Shown: positions 34,281 through 42,681 of the stretch, in pieces
Layout of the letters: each line of letters starts with the position of its first letter
Numbering within the stretch: the first letter of the stretch is position 1
Position numbers and translations under genes: made by a program
Notes under the pieces: generated by a model
Told to the model about the DNA's origin: nothing
Database searches by the model: none
The model's input: the letters and a program-made list of their open reading frames with translations, nothing else
Assembly (NCBI GenBank): GCA_017744355.1
Contig: JAGIBK010000004.1
Location: forward strand, 310,001 to 374,000
DNA from: a bacterium
GTDB lineage: Bacteria > Cyanobacteriota > Sericytochromatia > S15B-MN24 > UBA4093
Direction of reading: 5' to 3'
Length of the DNA: 64,000 nt

Positions 34281-36542
34281 ATGAACGATATGCCCCGCTC
34301 TCGAATCCAAGCGCTCCTGCTCGCCGGTGCGGTGGCGATGGCGGGTTGCGAGCTCAAGCAAGGCACGAACGGCCTGAAGCTTCCCGGCGCCCCCGACGGC
34401 GTCTCTCAGACGATCCCGCTCATCGAGGGCGAGGTGGTCGATGCGAGCGGCCGCCCGGTCGCCGGAGCCGCTGTGCGCGCCTACGCCTCCCGTTACCGCG
34501 TCGAAGGGATCGTCAACGAAGACGCCCCGCCCGTAGCCGTGACGACCGACACGCAAGGCCACTTCGTTATCAAGAACTCGCCCCTCGGCAGCGTCGCGGT
34601 CGAGGCCGCTTCCCAGGCGGGCCTCAAGGCCCTCAAGGTGGGCGTGAGCGTCGCCAAGGGGGCGCCGGGGGCGAAGGTGTTGCTCGGTACCCTGACCGTG
34701 AAGCCCACCGGCCGGATCCGGGGCACAGTCTCGGCCACGAGCACCGGCAGCTTGCTCGGCACCGACGTGTTCATCCCCGGCACCGACCGGGTGGCCAAGA
34801 CCGATACCAACGGCTCCTACGCCCTCGAAGACGTGCCCGAAGGCCGCTACGCGCTTGCAGCCATGCGCCCCTCGTACGCCCCCGCCGTGGTCGAGGGAGT
34901 CGTGGTGCGCCCCAACGAGACGACCCGCGCCGACCTGCAGCTCGCGCTCGATGCGCCCAAGCTCGTCTCGCTCAGCGCCACCAACGGCGCGTCGGGGGCC
35001 GAGATCACGCTCAACGGCGAGAACTTCGGCGTCAGCAAGCACAAGGTCCTGCAGGTCTATTTCGGCAACACCCTGGCCGTCAAGCTCGATCCCCTGAGCG
35101 ACACGACGATCAAGGTGACCGTCCCCGACGGGGCCACGAGCGGCGGGGTGGTGCTGGTCTCGGACGGGGTCCGGAGCAACCCGCTCCCCTTCACGGTCAT
35201 CAGCAGCATCGCCGTCACGCCACGGCTGGTCGGCCTCTACCCCGGCGACGTGCAGCAGTTCACCGCCGTGGCCCAGGACGACCGGGGCCACGTCGTCGCC
35301 TCGCCGGCCCTCGAATGGAGCACCAGCTACGCGGGCGCCGGCACCTTGAACCCCGGTGCCGTCTTCACCGCGACCGGCGAGGGCTTCACCCGCATCCAGG
35401 CGACGAGTGGCAAGCTCTTCGACAGGGCTGCCGTCACCAGCACGCCCTACCGCCTCGAAACGATCGCCGGCAATGGCACCTTGAGCAGCTTCGGCGACGG
35501 GGGGAGCGCTCTGACCGGCAGCTTTGCTCTGCCCTTAGGCCTCGCCGCCTCTCCCGACGGCCAGACTCTCTACGTCAGTGAGGTGGCAGGCAAGCGAACC
35601 GTCCGCGCCATCTCATCGGACAACCTGCTTTCGACCTTCGCAGGAGGCGGCACAGAGTTCGGCGATGACGCTCCCCCGACCTCAGCCCAGCTCACAGACC
35701 CCCGAGGCCTCGCGGTCGACGCCGACGGTGGACTCGCCATCTCGGACGCAGTCCAGCACCGTATCCGCTACGTTCCCACCCGCGACCAGATCCGCTTCGG
35801 CCTCGCGATGAAGGCCAATCGAATCTACACCATCGCAGGCACCGGGGTGAGCGGCTCGCCCCGCGAGGGCGAGCCCGGCACGAAAAGCAACCTGACCGCA
35901 CCCTTGGGGCTCGCCTTCGGCCGCAACGGCAACCTTTACTTCACCTCCAGCGTGCTGAACCAGGTCTACCGCCTGGATCCGAGTGGCAGGCTCTATCTCG
36001 TCGCGGGCAGCGGCGGTACCGGGGGAAACTTCACCCAGGCTCCGTCTACGAGCGCCCCCATCGGCAGCGTCTACACATTGGCGATCGATACACTCGGGAA
36101 CCTCGTCATCGGGGGCTGGAGCCGGATCTACTTCGACTGCCGGGAGCCCGGCACCTACTTCGGGATCCCCATGGCGAGCGGCTCGCTCTACCCCCTGATC
36201 GGGGGCCTGAGCCCTGGGGACGGCCCGGACGGCAAGGATCTCGCCAACCTTCGCGTCTCTCAGGTCAGAGGTCTAGCCTTCGACGCGGAAAACCATCTGT
36301 GGTTCACCGACGACAACCATGTGATCCGGCGCCTGTCGCCTGATGGCACCTGCGTCACGGTCGCCGGAGCCCGCCGGGAACAAGGGATCGGCGGCGCGCC
36401 CGGCCATGGCGTCAACGCCGGAGCAGGCTTCCTAACACTTCCGGCCTCGGTTCTCCCGAGGCCGGACGGTCGCGTGCTGTTCGTGGACGGTTCGAACCAG
36501 CGAGTCGCTCTACTGATCCCGCGACACTCGCTTACGAAATAG
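34281..36542 (+). CDS. Lipoprotein: carboxypeptidase-like, TIG and NHL domains (cassette A, copy 1)
   Basis: A 753-residue lipoprotein (lipobox AMAGC, Cys23). After DGVSQTIPLIEG come two carboxypeptidase-regulatory-like beta-sandwich units (residues 45-205; VVDASGRPVAGAAVRAY, and IRGTVSATSTGSLLGTDVFI), an IPT/TIG domain (LVSLSATNGASGAEITLNGE, about 225-310), a BIG-like domain (about 310-390) and NHL propeller blades to the end. ATG 34281 follows AGAGG. It is paralogous along its whole length to the gene at 38902. Such domains typically bind proteins or glycans on the outer surface; no enzyme site is seen. Confidence 0.85.
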   Translation: MNDMPRSRIQALLLAGAVAMAGCELKQGTNGLKLPGAPDGVSQTIPLIEGEVVDASGRPVAGAAVRAYASRYRVEGIVNEDAPPVAVTTDTQGHFVIKNSPLGSVAVEAASQAGLKALKVGVSVAKGAPGAKVLLGTLTVKPTGRIRGTVSATSTGSLLGTDVFIPGTDRVAKTDTNGSYALEDVPEGRYALAAMRPSYAPAVVEGVVVRPNETTRADLQLALDAPKLVSLSATNGASGAEITLNGENFGVSKHKVLQVYFGNTLAVKLDPLSDTTIKVTVPDGATSGGVVLVSDGVRSNPLPFTVISSIAVTPRLVGLYPGDVQQFTAVAQDDRGHVVASPALEWSTSYAGAGTLNPGAVFTATGEGFTRIQATSGKLFDRAAVTSTPYRLETIAGNGTLSSFGDGGSALTGSFALPLGLAASPDGQTLYVSEVAGKRTVRAISSDNLLSTFAGGGTEFGDDAPPTSAQLTDPRGLAVDADGGLAISDAVQHRIRYVPTRDQIRFGLAMKANRIYTIAGTGVSGSPREGEPGTKSNLTAPLGLAFGRNGNLYFTSSVLNQVYRLDPSGRLYLVAGSGGTGGNFTQAPSTSAPIGSVYTLAIDTLGNLVIGGWSRIYFDCREPGTYFGIPMASGSLYPLIGGLSPGDGPDGKDLANLRVSQVRGLAFDAENHLWFTDDNHVIRRLSPDGTCVTVAGARREQGIGGAPGHGVNAGAGFLTLPASVLPRPDGRVLFVDGSNQRVALLIPRHSLTK

Positions 36543-36723
36543 TGATGGCACCGATACAGCAGTTCGCCTGCGCATTGTAGACATTGAAATCGGTCGTCGG
36601 GGTCTGGATGACGATCGCCTTGCCGTCGCCCCCTTGCGCAAAGACCGTCGGGCAGCCGTTCGAGCCGGTCCCATAGCAAACCCCTTTTCTGGTGCACTTG
36701 GCCGCATTCACGCTGACGTTCAT
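36532..36723 (-). CDS. Small ferredoxin-like protein
   Basis: A 63-residue protein with the layout of single-cluster [3Fe-4S]/[4Fe-4S] ferredoxins: it begins MNVSVNAAKCTRKGVC (C-x5-C), has GCPTVFAQGGDGKAIV where such proteins read CPxxFxxxxDG, and ends ANCCIGAITI, matching the C-terminal CPxxAI segment with Cys for Pro. Cys10, Cys16, Cys24 and Cys55 could ligate a cluster. The N-terminal insertion between the second and third Cys is unusual. GGGAG precedes the ATG. It overlaps the end of the convergent lipoprotein gene by 11 bases and has no redox partner nearby. A Cys-rich peptide of another kind cannot be excluded. Confidence 0.6.
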   Translation of the reverse strand: MNVSVNAAKCTRKGVCYGTGSNGCPTVFAQGGDGKAIVIQTPTTDFNVYNAQANCCIGAITIS

Positions 36724-36986
36724 GGCTGAAACTCCCTCTCTAACCCTTGCTTGGATGCCTGCACATCCTCTACCCCGCGATTTGACAAAATTAACACCCT
36801 ACTAACACCCTGAAACGCGCTTAACGACCCAACTTTAGCACCATCTCAATATCGAAATCTAATCACAGCAACCAATCATTCAAATAACCCTTGATCGACC
36901 GATCGATTTTCGTTAATGTCAACAAGTGCTAAGCAGCTATTCAGCAAGGGCTGTCTTGTTTTCAGCGATGTGGTCGAGGTAATAAA
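36724..36986. promoter_or_regulatory. AT-rich divergent regulatory region with tandem repeats
   Basis: This 263-base region is much richer in A+T than its surroundings. TTAACACCC (36791) and CTAACACCC (36802) are direct repeats exactly 11 bp apart; related CTTAACGACCC (36820) and CTTTAGCACC (36833) follow at irregular spacing. Further along, GTTAATGTCAAC (36912-36923) contains an inverted TTGACA. Read toward the ferredoxin gene the pair is TGTTAG-N5-TGTTAA, close to the WalR-type box. Confidence 0.45.
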
Positions 36987-38405
36987 TTGAAGCGGGCGTC
37001 CTGCATCATTACAGTTCTTTGCGCACTGGCGTCAGCCGGCTGCATGACCGCCCCTCTCCTCCATCCGGTCGAGCGCCCCTCAATGGCCCCTGCCGAGCTT
37101 GGTGACGTGAAATTGACCGTTCGCTGGCCTGCATCCCGCCTGACCCAGGCCCTTCCCTTCGCAACGAGCAAGCTCACGCTCACGGTCGAGAACGCCTCGG
37201 GCGAGGCGGTGGCGCACCGCTCCCTTTCACAGGGCGAATCCACGGTCTCGATTTCCCTGATCCCCGGCACGGGCTACAAGTTGCGCGTCCAGGCCGACTC
37301 GGCCGCTCAAGTCAACATCGCGGGCGCCGAGGCGACATTCTCAGTCCTGCGCAACCGCAGCACCGATCTTGCCGTCGAGTTGTCTCCCATCATCAAGCGC
37401 TTCGCGGGGTCGCCCCTCGCGGCCGGGGCAGGCCTGGCCGATCGCATCGCCCTGCTCAACCAGCCCGACGGCATCTGGTGGGACGGCCGTGACCTCCTCG
37501 TCGCGAACAACTACAACGCCACCATCGTCCGCATCGACCCGGCAGGCACCATCAGCATCGTCGCGGGTGGGGGCGCCGCCAGTCTCGATTCCGAGCCGCA
37601 GGCAACGCAAGCCCTGCTCGCGAACCCTTACAACGTCCTCGCCGACAAGGACGGCAACATCTGGCTCCAGACCGACGACACCCGGCTGTGCGTCATCCCG
37701 AAGCAGGACGGCGAGATGTACGGCCGTAATCGCCAGGCCGGCCGCATCTACCCCGTCCTCACCGGCAACGGCAGCGACCCCGAAGCCTACTTCATCGGCT
37801 ACAGCATGGCCCTGGATTCGGATGGCCACATCCTGCTGAGCAGCGACGGCGAAGGCCTCGTCTACCGCCTCTCGGCCGTATCCTCGGCGACCGCGAGCCT
37901 GACCCCGATCATCGGCGGGGGCGGCCAGGCGCCTGGCCCCGAGGGCAGCGATCCGCTCGCCTCCTATCTCGGCTCACCGGCAGGACTTGCCGTCGATCAC
38001 GATGGCAACATCGCCGCGGCGAGCGAGTACCCCGCCCAGGTCACCGTGCTCTGCAAGAAAGCCGGCCGAATCTTCGGCAAGGACATGCAAGCCGGCAAGG
38101 CCTATCGCCTCGACGCGAGCGCCTTCGGCGGCGCTCGCCCCAAGCGTTTGGCATTTGACCGTGACGGTCACCTCTACTTCGTCTCGAACGCCGATCACAC
38201 CCTCCGGCGCTTCGATCGCACGACCGGCGCTCTCTCGCTGGCCTCGGGCCAACCCGGCGCAACCTCCGAGCTCAAGCCCCTCGGCAATGACGGCCCCGCG
38301 GCATCCGCGAGCTTCAACTATCCCGCGGGCCTCGCCATCTCGCCGGACAACCGCCTCTTCATCTCCGATACCAGCAACCATCAGATCCGCCTGCTCCACC
38401 TCTGA
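36987..38405 (+). CDS. NHL-type lipoprotein (cassette B, copy 1)
   Basis: A 472-residue lipoprotein with lipobox LASAGC (Cys19). The start is TTG at 36987, with GAGGT six bases upstream; no ATG fits the signal peptide. Residues 35-140 form a beta domain beginning VKLTVRWPAS and ending FSVLRNRSTDLAVEL, shared only with the gene at 41118. The rest is NHL-like blades (LNQPDGIWWDGRDLLVANNY, GLAISPDNRLFISDTSNHQI) containing the insert FGKDMQAGKAYRL. It is probably a surface protein; function unknown. Confidence 0.8.
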   Translation: MKRASCIITVLCALASAGCMTAPLLHPVERPSMAPAELGDVKLTVRWPASRLTQALPFATSKLTLTVENASGEAVAHRSLSQGESTVSISLIPGTGYKLRVQADSAAQVNIAGAEATFSVLRNRSTDLAVELSPIIKRFAGSPLAAGAGLADRIALLNQPDGIWWDGRDLLVANNYNATIVRIDPAGTISIVAGGGAASLDSEPQATQALLANPYNVLADKDGNIWLQTDDTRLCVIPKQDGEMYGRNRQAGRIYPVLTGNGSDPEAYFIGYSMALDSDGHILLSSDGEGLVYRLSAVSSATASLTPIIGGGGQAPGPEGSDPLASYLGSPAGLAVDHDGNIAAASEYPAQVTVLCKKAGRIFGKDMQAGKAYRLDASAFGGARPKRLAFDRDGHLYFVSNADHTLRRFDRTTGALSLASGQPGATSELKPLGNDGPAASASFNYPAGLAISPDNRLFISDTSNHQIRLLHL

Positions 38406-38419
38406 ACCCAAAGGCAGCC

Positions 38420-38827
38420 ATGACTCTTTTTCGCCTCTCTTCGACCCTCCTCGCCCTGCTGCTCGTCGCCGGCTGCGACTTCAACACCACGAACTCGCCC
38501 CCCGGCGGCGAGCCCCCTGTCTCAAAGGTCGCGGCCCTCGCGCTGAGCCCCGGCGACCTGGTCCTGCATCTGGCCGGCGAAGGCGCAGGAACCGACGTCT
38601 TCCCCTCGCGCGGACAGTTGCAGGTGGCCCTTTCCCCCGCGACGGCGACGGCGCACCTTACCTGGAGTTCGGCGGACCCTGCCATCGCAACCGTGGATTC
38701 GGCGGGAATGGTCGTGGCGGTTGCGACGGGCTCGACCGAGATCAAGGCCCTCGTCGGCGGAGGCCCCTTCGCGACCGCTTCGGTCACGGTGCTGGATCGC
38801 GGACAGACGAACATCACCCTCCACTGA
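38420..38827 (+). CDS. Small lipoprotein with a BIG2-like domain
   Basis: A 135-residue lipoprotein (lipobox LLVAGC, Cys19). After a short Pro/Gly linker the mature part is one bacterial Ig-like (BIG2) domain, shown by LTWSSADPAIATVDSAGMVV and ATGSTEIKALVGG. It lies 14 bases after the preceding lipoprotein gene and 74 before the next, so it separates the two cassette copies. BIG2 domains usually serve as surface spacers or adhesion modules. There is no partner domain here, so a structural role is likely. Confidence 0.78.
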   Translation: MTLFRLSSTLLALLLVAGCDFNTTNSPPGGEPPVSKVAALALSPGDLVLHLAGEGAGTDVFPSRGQLQVALSPATATAHLTWSSADPAIATVDSAGMVVAVATGSTEIKALVGGGPFATASVTVLDRGQTNITLH

Positions 38828-38901
38828 ACATTCAGCGGCGAATTGTCTCAGCATCGGATGTTGGGTAGATTAGAGGAAAGCCACCGAGCATCCGAGGTGA
38901 G

Positions 38902-41121
38902 ATGATTCGCACAACCCCCACCCGCAAGCTATTGCTGCTCCTGGTCTCGCTGCTGGCATTCCCTGGCTGCTCGATACGCCCATCCGACGTGTCGCTCCCG
39001 CCACGCGCAGCTCAGGACGGCGTCTCCCAGACCATCCCGCTGATCTCGGGACGCCTCCTGGACCCTCAAGGCAAGCCGGTCGTCGGGGCCACCGTCCGGG
39101 CCTACTCGGCCCCCTACCGGATCGCGGGCGCCGCCGTGCCGAGCCAGCCTCCGGTCGTCGCCAGGACCGGAGACGACGGCAGCTTCGTATTGAGCGGCCC
39201 GCCCCTGGGCAGCGTCGCGGTCGAGGCCTCGGACGCGGCGGGTCTCAAGGCCCTCAGGACCGGGGTCGCCATCGCGCAAGGCGCGCGGATCGCGCTCGGC
39301 ACTCTCACCCTGCGCCAAACCGGCACCGTCCGCGGTCGGGTGACGATCGCCGATGGCGGCTCCCTGCTCGGCATCGACGTCTTCATCCCCGGCACCGACT
39401 ACCTGGCCCGGACCGACGCCTCCGGGCGTTACGCCTTCACCGGGGTCCCCGAGGGCTCTTTCGCGCTCGCGGCCATGCGCCCGCGCTACCGGCCTCGGGT
39501 CCTCGAAGGCCTGCGGGTGGCCCCCGGTGCCGAGGTGGAGGCGCCGCTCCTGGAGCTGAGCCTCGATGCGCCCGTCCTGGCGGCGGTCACCCCCGATCAC
39601 GGGGGGCCCGGAAGCACCGTGCGGCTGACGGGCGAGAACTTCGGGGAAAGCGCGCAGCGCGTCCTGCAAGTGACCTTCGACGACACGCTCGCCGTCACCG
39701 TCCGGCGCATCAGCGACACCGTCATCGAGGCGGTGGTCCCCGCCGGATCGACCACCGGGCAGGTGGTGGTCCGCGCGGATGGGATCGCGAGCGAGGGCCG
39801 CCCCTTCCGGGTCCTCCAGAGCATCACCATGGAGCCGCCTTATGCCGGGATCCACGTCGGCGCGCGCCAGGCGCTTCGCGCCGTCGCCCGGGACACCACG
39901 GGCGTCGTCGTGCCCGAGGCGCAGCTCGACTGGGGCGTCGGCACCGCAAACGTCGTCTCGCGAGATGCCGACCACACGCACACCGGCCTGAGCGCCGGTT
40001 GGAGCGAGGTGTACGCCCGCAGCGGCACGGTGACGGGCGTTTCCGCCATCGGCGTCAGTCCCTACCGGCAGGTGCTCGCTCGCAGCCTGGCTGATCCGCC
40101 GAACGGCGTCTGGGTCGATCTCGCCCAAGGCTCGGATGGCAGCCTCTACCTCTCGGACTGGCGCGGAAGCCGCATCCTGCGCCTGGACGAGCGTCCCGCC
40201 GCACTGAACGTCGTAGGGACAGGCCAAACCGGCAGCAGCCCGGACGGCACCCTGGCCGCAGAAGCCCTCCTGAACCACCCCCACGGGATCGTCCTGGACG
40301 CCGAGGGCACCCTGTTCGTCGCCGAGAACGAGGGGCACCGGGTGCTGGCGATCCCCGCCCGGGACACCACCCTGTTCGGCGTTCCCATGCAGGCCGGACG
40401 CCTCTACGCGATCGCAGGCACCGGCATCAAAGGCTACAACGGCGACGGCCCCGACGCCCGCACCCGGCAACTCAACAATCCGGGCGACCTCCTGCTGGAG
40501 CCGGACGGTTCCTTGCTGATCGCCGACACGGCAAACGGGCGAATCCGGCGCCTGACCCCCTCAGGCGCCCTGGAGACGCTGATGGGCGGCGGGGCACGCC
40601 TGGTCTCGACCGACGGCCTCGATGCCGCCAGCTACGGAGAGGCCCTGCGCGTCGGGCTGGCGCGGGACGGCGCGGGGAACGTCGCCTTCTCCAACGGCCC
40701 TCACCTGCTGATGCTCTGCCGCACTCCCGGCCGCTACCTGGGTCGCGACATGGCCAGCGGGATGGTCTATCCCGTCACCGGTCAAAGGACGACCGGCTTC
40801 AACGGCGACGGGCCGGGCCTCTCGACTATGGTCTCCAACCCGACGGGCCTGCAGTTCACCCCGCAAGGCGACCTGCTCTTCTGCGACGGCGGGGGAACCC
40901 TCCTGCGCACCCTGCGCACCGACGGGCAGGTTCGCACCCTCGCGGGCCAGCGCTACCCGGAAGGCCTCGGCATCCTCAACCGCACCGACCTGTTGCCCCT
41001 CCCCGCTCCGGCGAGCGCGCGCCGCTTCGGCTCGAACGCGCTCGTGCTCCAGGCGGACGGCTCCCTTCTCGTCATCCCTTCCCTTACGTTCGAATTGCAC
41101 CGATTGGAACCTTCCCCATGA
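38902..41121 (+). CDS. Lipoprotein: carboxypeptidase-like, TIG and NHL domains (cassette A, copy 2)
   Basis: A 739-residue lipoprotein (lipobox AFPGC, Cys23), full-length paralogue of the 34281 gene. They share QDGVSQTIPLISG, the carboxypeptidase-like repeats (VVGATVRAYSAPYRIAG; LLGIDVFIPGTDYLARTD), the TIG domain (HGGPGSTVRLTGENFGESAQ) and the NHL blades with the insert FGVPMQAGRLYAIAGTG. The start at 38902 follows GAGGTGAG. Its stop overlaps the next start (ATGA), so the A and B proteins are translated together, which suggests that they act as a pair. Confidence 0.85.
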   Translation: MIRTTPTRKLLLLLVSLLAFPGCSIRPSDVSLPPRAAQDGVSQTIPLISGRLLDPQGKPVVGATVRAYSAPYRIAGAAVPSQPPVVARTGDDGSFVLSGPPLGSVAVEASDAAGLKALRTGVAIAQGARIALGTLTLRQTGTVRGRVTIADGGSLLGIDVFIPGTDYLARTDASGRYAFTGVPEGSFALAAMRPRYRPRVLEGLRVAPGAEVEAPLLELSLDAPVLAAVTPDHGGPGSTVRLTGENFGESAQRVLQVTFDDTLAVTVRRISDTVIEAVVPAGSTTGQVVVRADGIASEGRPFRVLQSITMEPPYAGIHVGARQALRAVARDTTGVVVPEAQLDWGVGTANVVSRDADHTHTGLSAGWSEVYARSGTVTGVSAIGVSPYRQVLARSLADPPNGVWVDLAQGSDGSLYLSDWRGSRILRLDERPAALNVVGTGQTGSSPDGTLAAEALLNHPHGIVLDAEGTLFVAENEGHRVLAIPARDTTLFGVPMQAGRLYAIAGTGIKGYNGDGPDARTRQLNNPGDLLLEPDGSLLIADTANGRIRRLTPSGALETLMGGGARLVSTDGLDAASYGEALRVGLARDGAGNVAFSNGPHLLMLCRTPGRYLGRDMASGMVYPVTGQRTTGFNGDGPGLSTMVSNPTGLQFTPQGDLLFCDGGGTLLRTLRTDGQVRTLAGQRYPEGLGILNRTDLLPLPAPASARRFGSNALVLQADGSLLVIPSLTFELHRLEPSP

Positions 41122-42638
41122 TCCGCGCCCCGCGTCTCGCCCTGAGCCTGCTGACGCTCCTCGCCCTCACCGCCTGCCGTCACCTCCCCATCACCCCCCA
41201 TGCCTCTCGGCCCCTCGCCCCAGAAGGCCCCCCTGGCCAGCTCCTGGTCACGATCCGCTGGCCCCAGGCGAGCGCTTATTCCGCTCAGGCCATCCCGGAG
41301 GCAGGGACTCGCGCCGAGCTGTCCGTCACGCGCGAGGGGGAACGCCCCGTGGCGACCGCCACGCTCAGCCGGGGTGAAGACGGCGCGATCGCAAGCGCCT
41401 CCCTCGCCTTGCCGCCGGGCGAGGGGTACATGCTCTCGGCGGTCCTGGTGAACCAGCAGGCGCAAACTGTCGCCCTCGGCAAAAGCGCGCCCTTCGCCAT
41501 CCTGCGCAATCGCTCGGCGGCGGTCTCGCTCCAACTGGCACCCGTGATCGGGACCATCGCCGGGACAGGCACCATCCTGTACGACGCGACGGCCTCCACA
41601 GCGTTCGAGACGGCCCTCTATGTGCCGTCGGGGATGGGGCTCGACGCCGAGGGCAACCTCTACGTGGCCGTCATGAGCCACCACGCCATCCGCAAGATCA
41701 CCCCCGACGGCCGGATCGCCACCGTTGCGGGCACCGGCACGGCCACCGGCGCCGGCACCGGTCCCGTGGACGGCCTGCCGGCGCGCGAGACGACGCTCCA
41801 CACCCCGCAGGGCGTGACGGTATCGCCAGGGGGCGATCTGGTCATCGCGGATTCGGGCAACAAGCGCCTGCGCTTCGTCCCGGCAAGCGACGGGCGGCGC
41901 TTCGGCAAGGATGTGACGGCGGGGAATCTCTACACCCTCGCAACCACCAGCTTCACCCCGATCGCCGTGACCATGGGGCCGGACGGCAGCGTCTACTACT
42001 CCGAGGGGTCCAGCCCGAATCACCCGCCCCGCGTCGGGCGCCTCGACGGCGAGGGACGGTTCAGCGTCGTGGCGGGGAGCGAATCAGGGCTCATCAACGG
42101 CGACGTGCTCTCCGACACGAGCACGGCGCTCAAACTGCCTGATGGTCTCGTCGTGGACGCCCGCGGCAACCTGATGATCTCGGACCGCAACGACCACCGG
42201 ATCCGCATGGTCTGTCGCGAGCCGGGGACCTACTTCGGCATCCCGATGCAGGCGGAGCGCATCTACACCATCGCGGGCACTGGCAAGCCGACCGCCGACA
42301 ACGTCTCGCCCCTCGGCGACGGGGGGCAAGGGCTCGCGGCGAGCTTCAAGAGCCCGCGCGGCTTGAGCCTGGATGCCAGGGGCAACCTCTACATCACCGA
42401 CTCCAGCAACTGCCGGATTCGCCGCCTCTCCCCAAACGGGATCATCTCGACGGTCGCAGGCAACGCGCTCCCCGACGCCAAGCAGAAGCCGGCCACCTGG
42501 CCCAACGCGAAGCTGGGCGACGGGGGCTCGGCGCTCGAGGCCCTGCTCAACTTCCCCGCCGCCACCCTCGTCGGGCCGGGCGGATCGCTTTACATCGCCG
42601 ACACGCTCAACTACCGCATCCGCCGGCTCTGGCTCTGA
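41118..42638 (+). CDS. NHL-type lipoprotein (cassette B, copy 2)
   Basis: A 506-residue lipoprotein (lipobox LALTAC, Cys20), paralogue of the 36987 gene: both have the RWPxAS strand at the start of the mature domain and AILRNRSAAVSLQLAPVI at its end (about residue 140). NHL blades follow (PSGMGLDAEGNLYVAVMSHH, SPRGLSLDARGNLYITDSSN) with inserts FGKDVTAGNLYTL and YFGIPMQAERIYTIAG. Translation is coupled to the A-type gene by a four-base overlap. A bidirectional terminator ends the unit. Confidence 0.83.
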   Translation: MIRAPRLALSLLTLLALTACRHLPITPHASRPLAPEGPPGQLLVTIRWPQASAYSAQAIPEAGTRAELSVTREGERPVATATLSRGEDGAIASASLALPPGEGYMLSAVLVNQQAQTVALGKSAPFAILRNRSAAVSLQLAPVIGTIAGTGTILYDATASTAFETALYVPSGMGLDAEGNLYVAVMSHHAIRKITPDGRIATVAGTGTATGAGTGPVDGLPARETTLHTPQGVTVSPGGDLVIADSGNKRLRFVPASDGRRFGKDVTAGNLYTLATTSFTPIAVTMGPDGSVYYSEGSSPNHPPRVGRLDGEGRFSVVAGSESGLINGDVLSDTSTALKLPDGLVVDARGNLMISDRNDHRIRMVCREPGTYFGIPMQAERIYTIAGTGKPTADNVSPLGDGGQGLAASFKSPRGLSLDARGNLYITDSSNCRIRRLSPNGIISTVAGNALPDAKQKPATWPNAKLGDGGSALEALLNFPAATLVGPGGSLYIADTLNYRIRRLWL

Positions 42639-42642
42639 GCCA

Positions 42643-42680
42643 AAAAGAAGCCCCTCACCGGTTTCGGTGAGGGGCTTTTG
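42643..42680. terminator. Bidirectional terminator between lipoprotein cassette and accA
   Basis: A 12-bp stem AGCCCCTCACCG / CGGTGAGGGGCT with loop GTTT. T-runs follow on plus (TTTG) and, after CTTC, on minus (TTTTTGG). It sits one base from the accA stop. Confidence 0.87.
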
Positions 42681-42681
42681 C

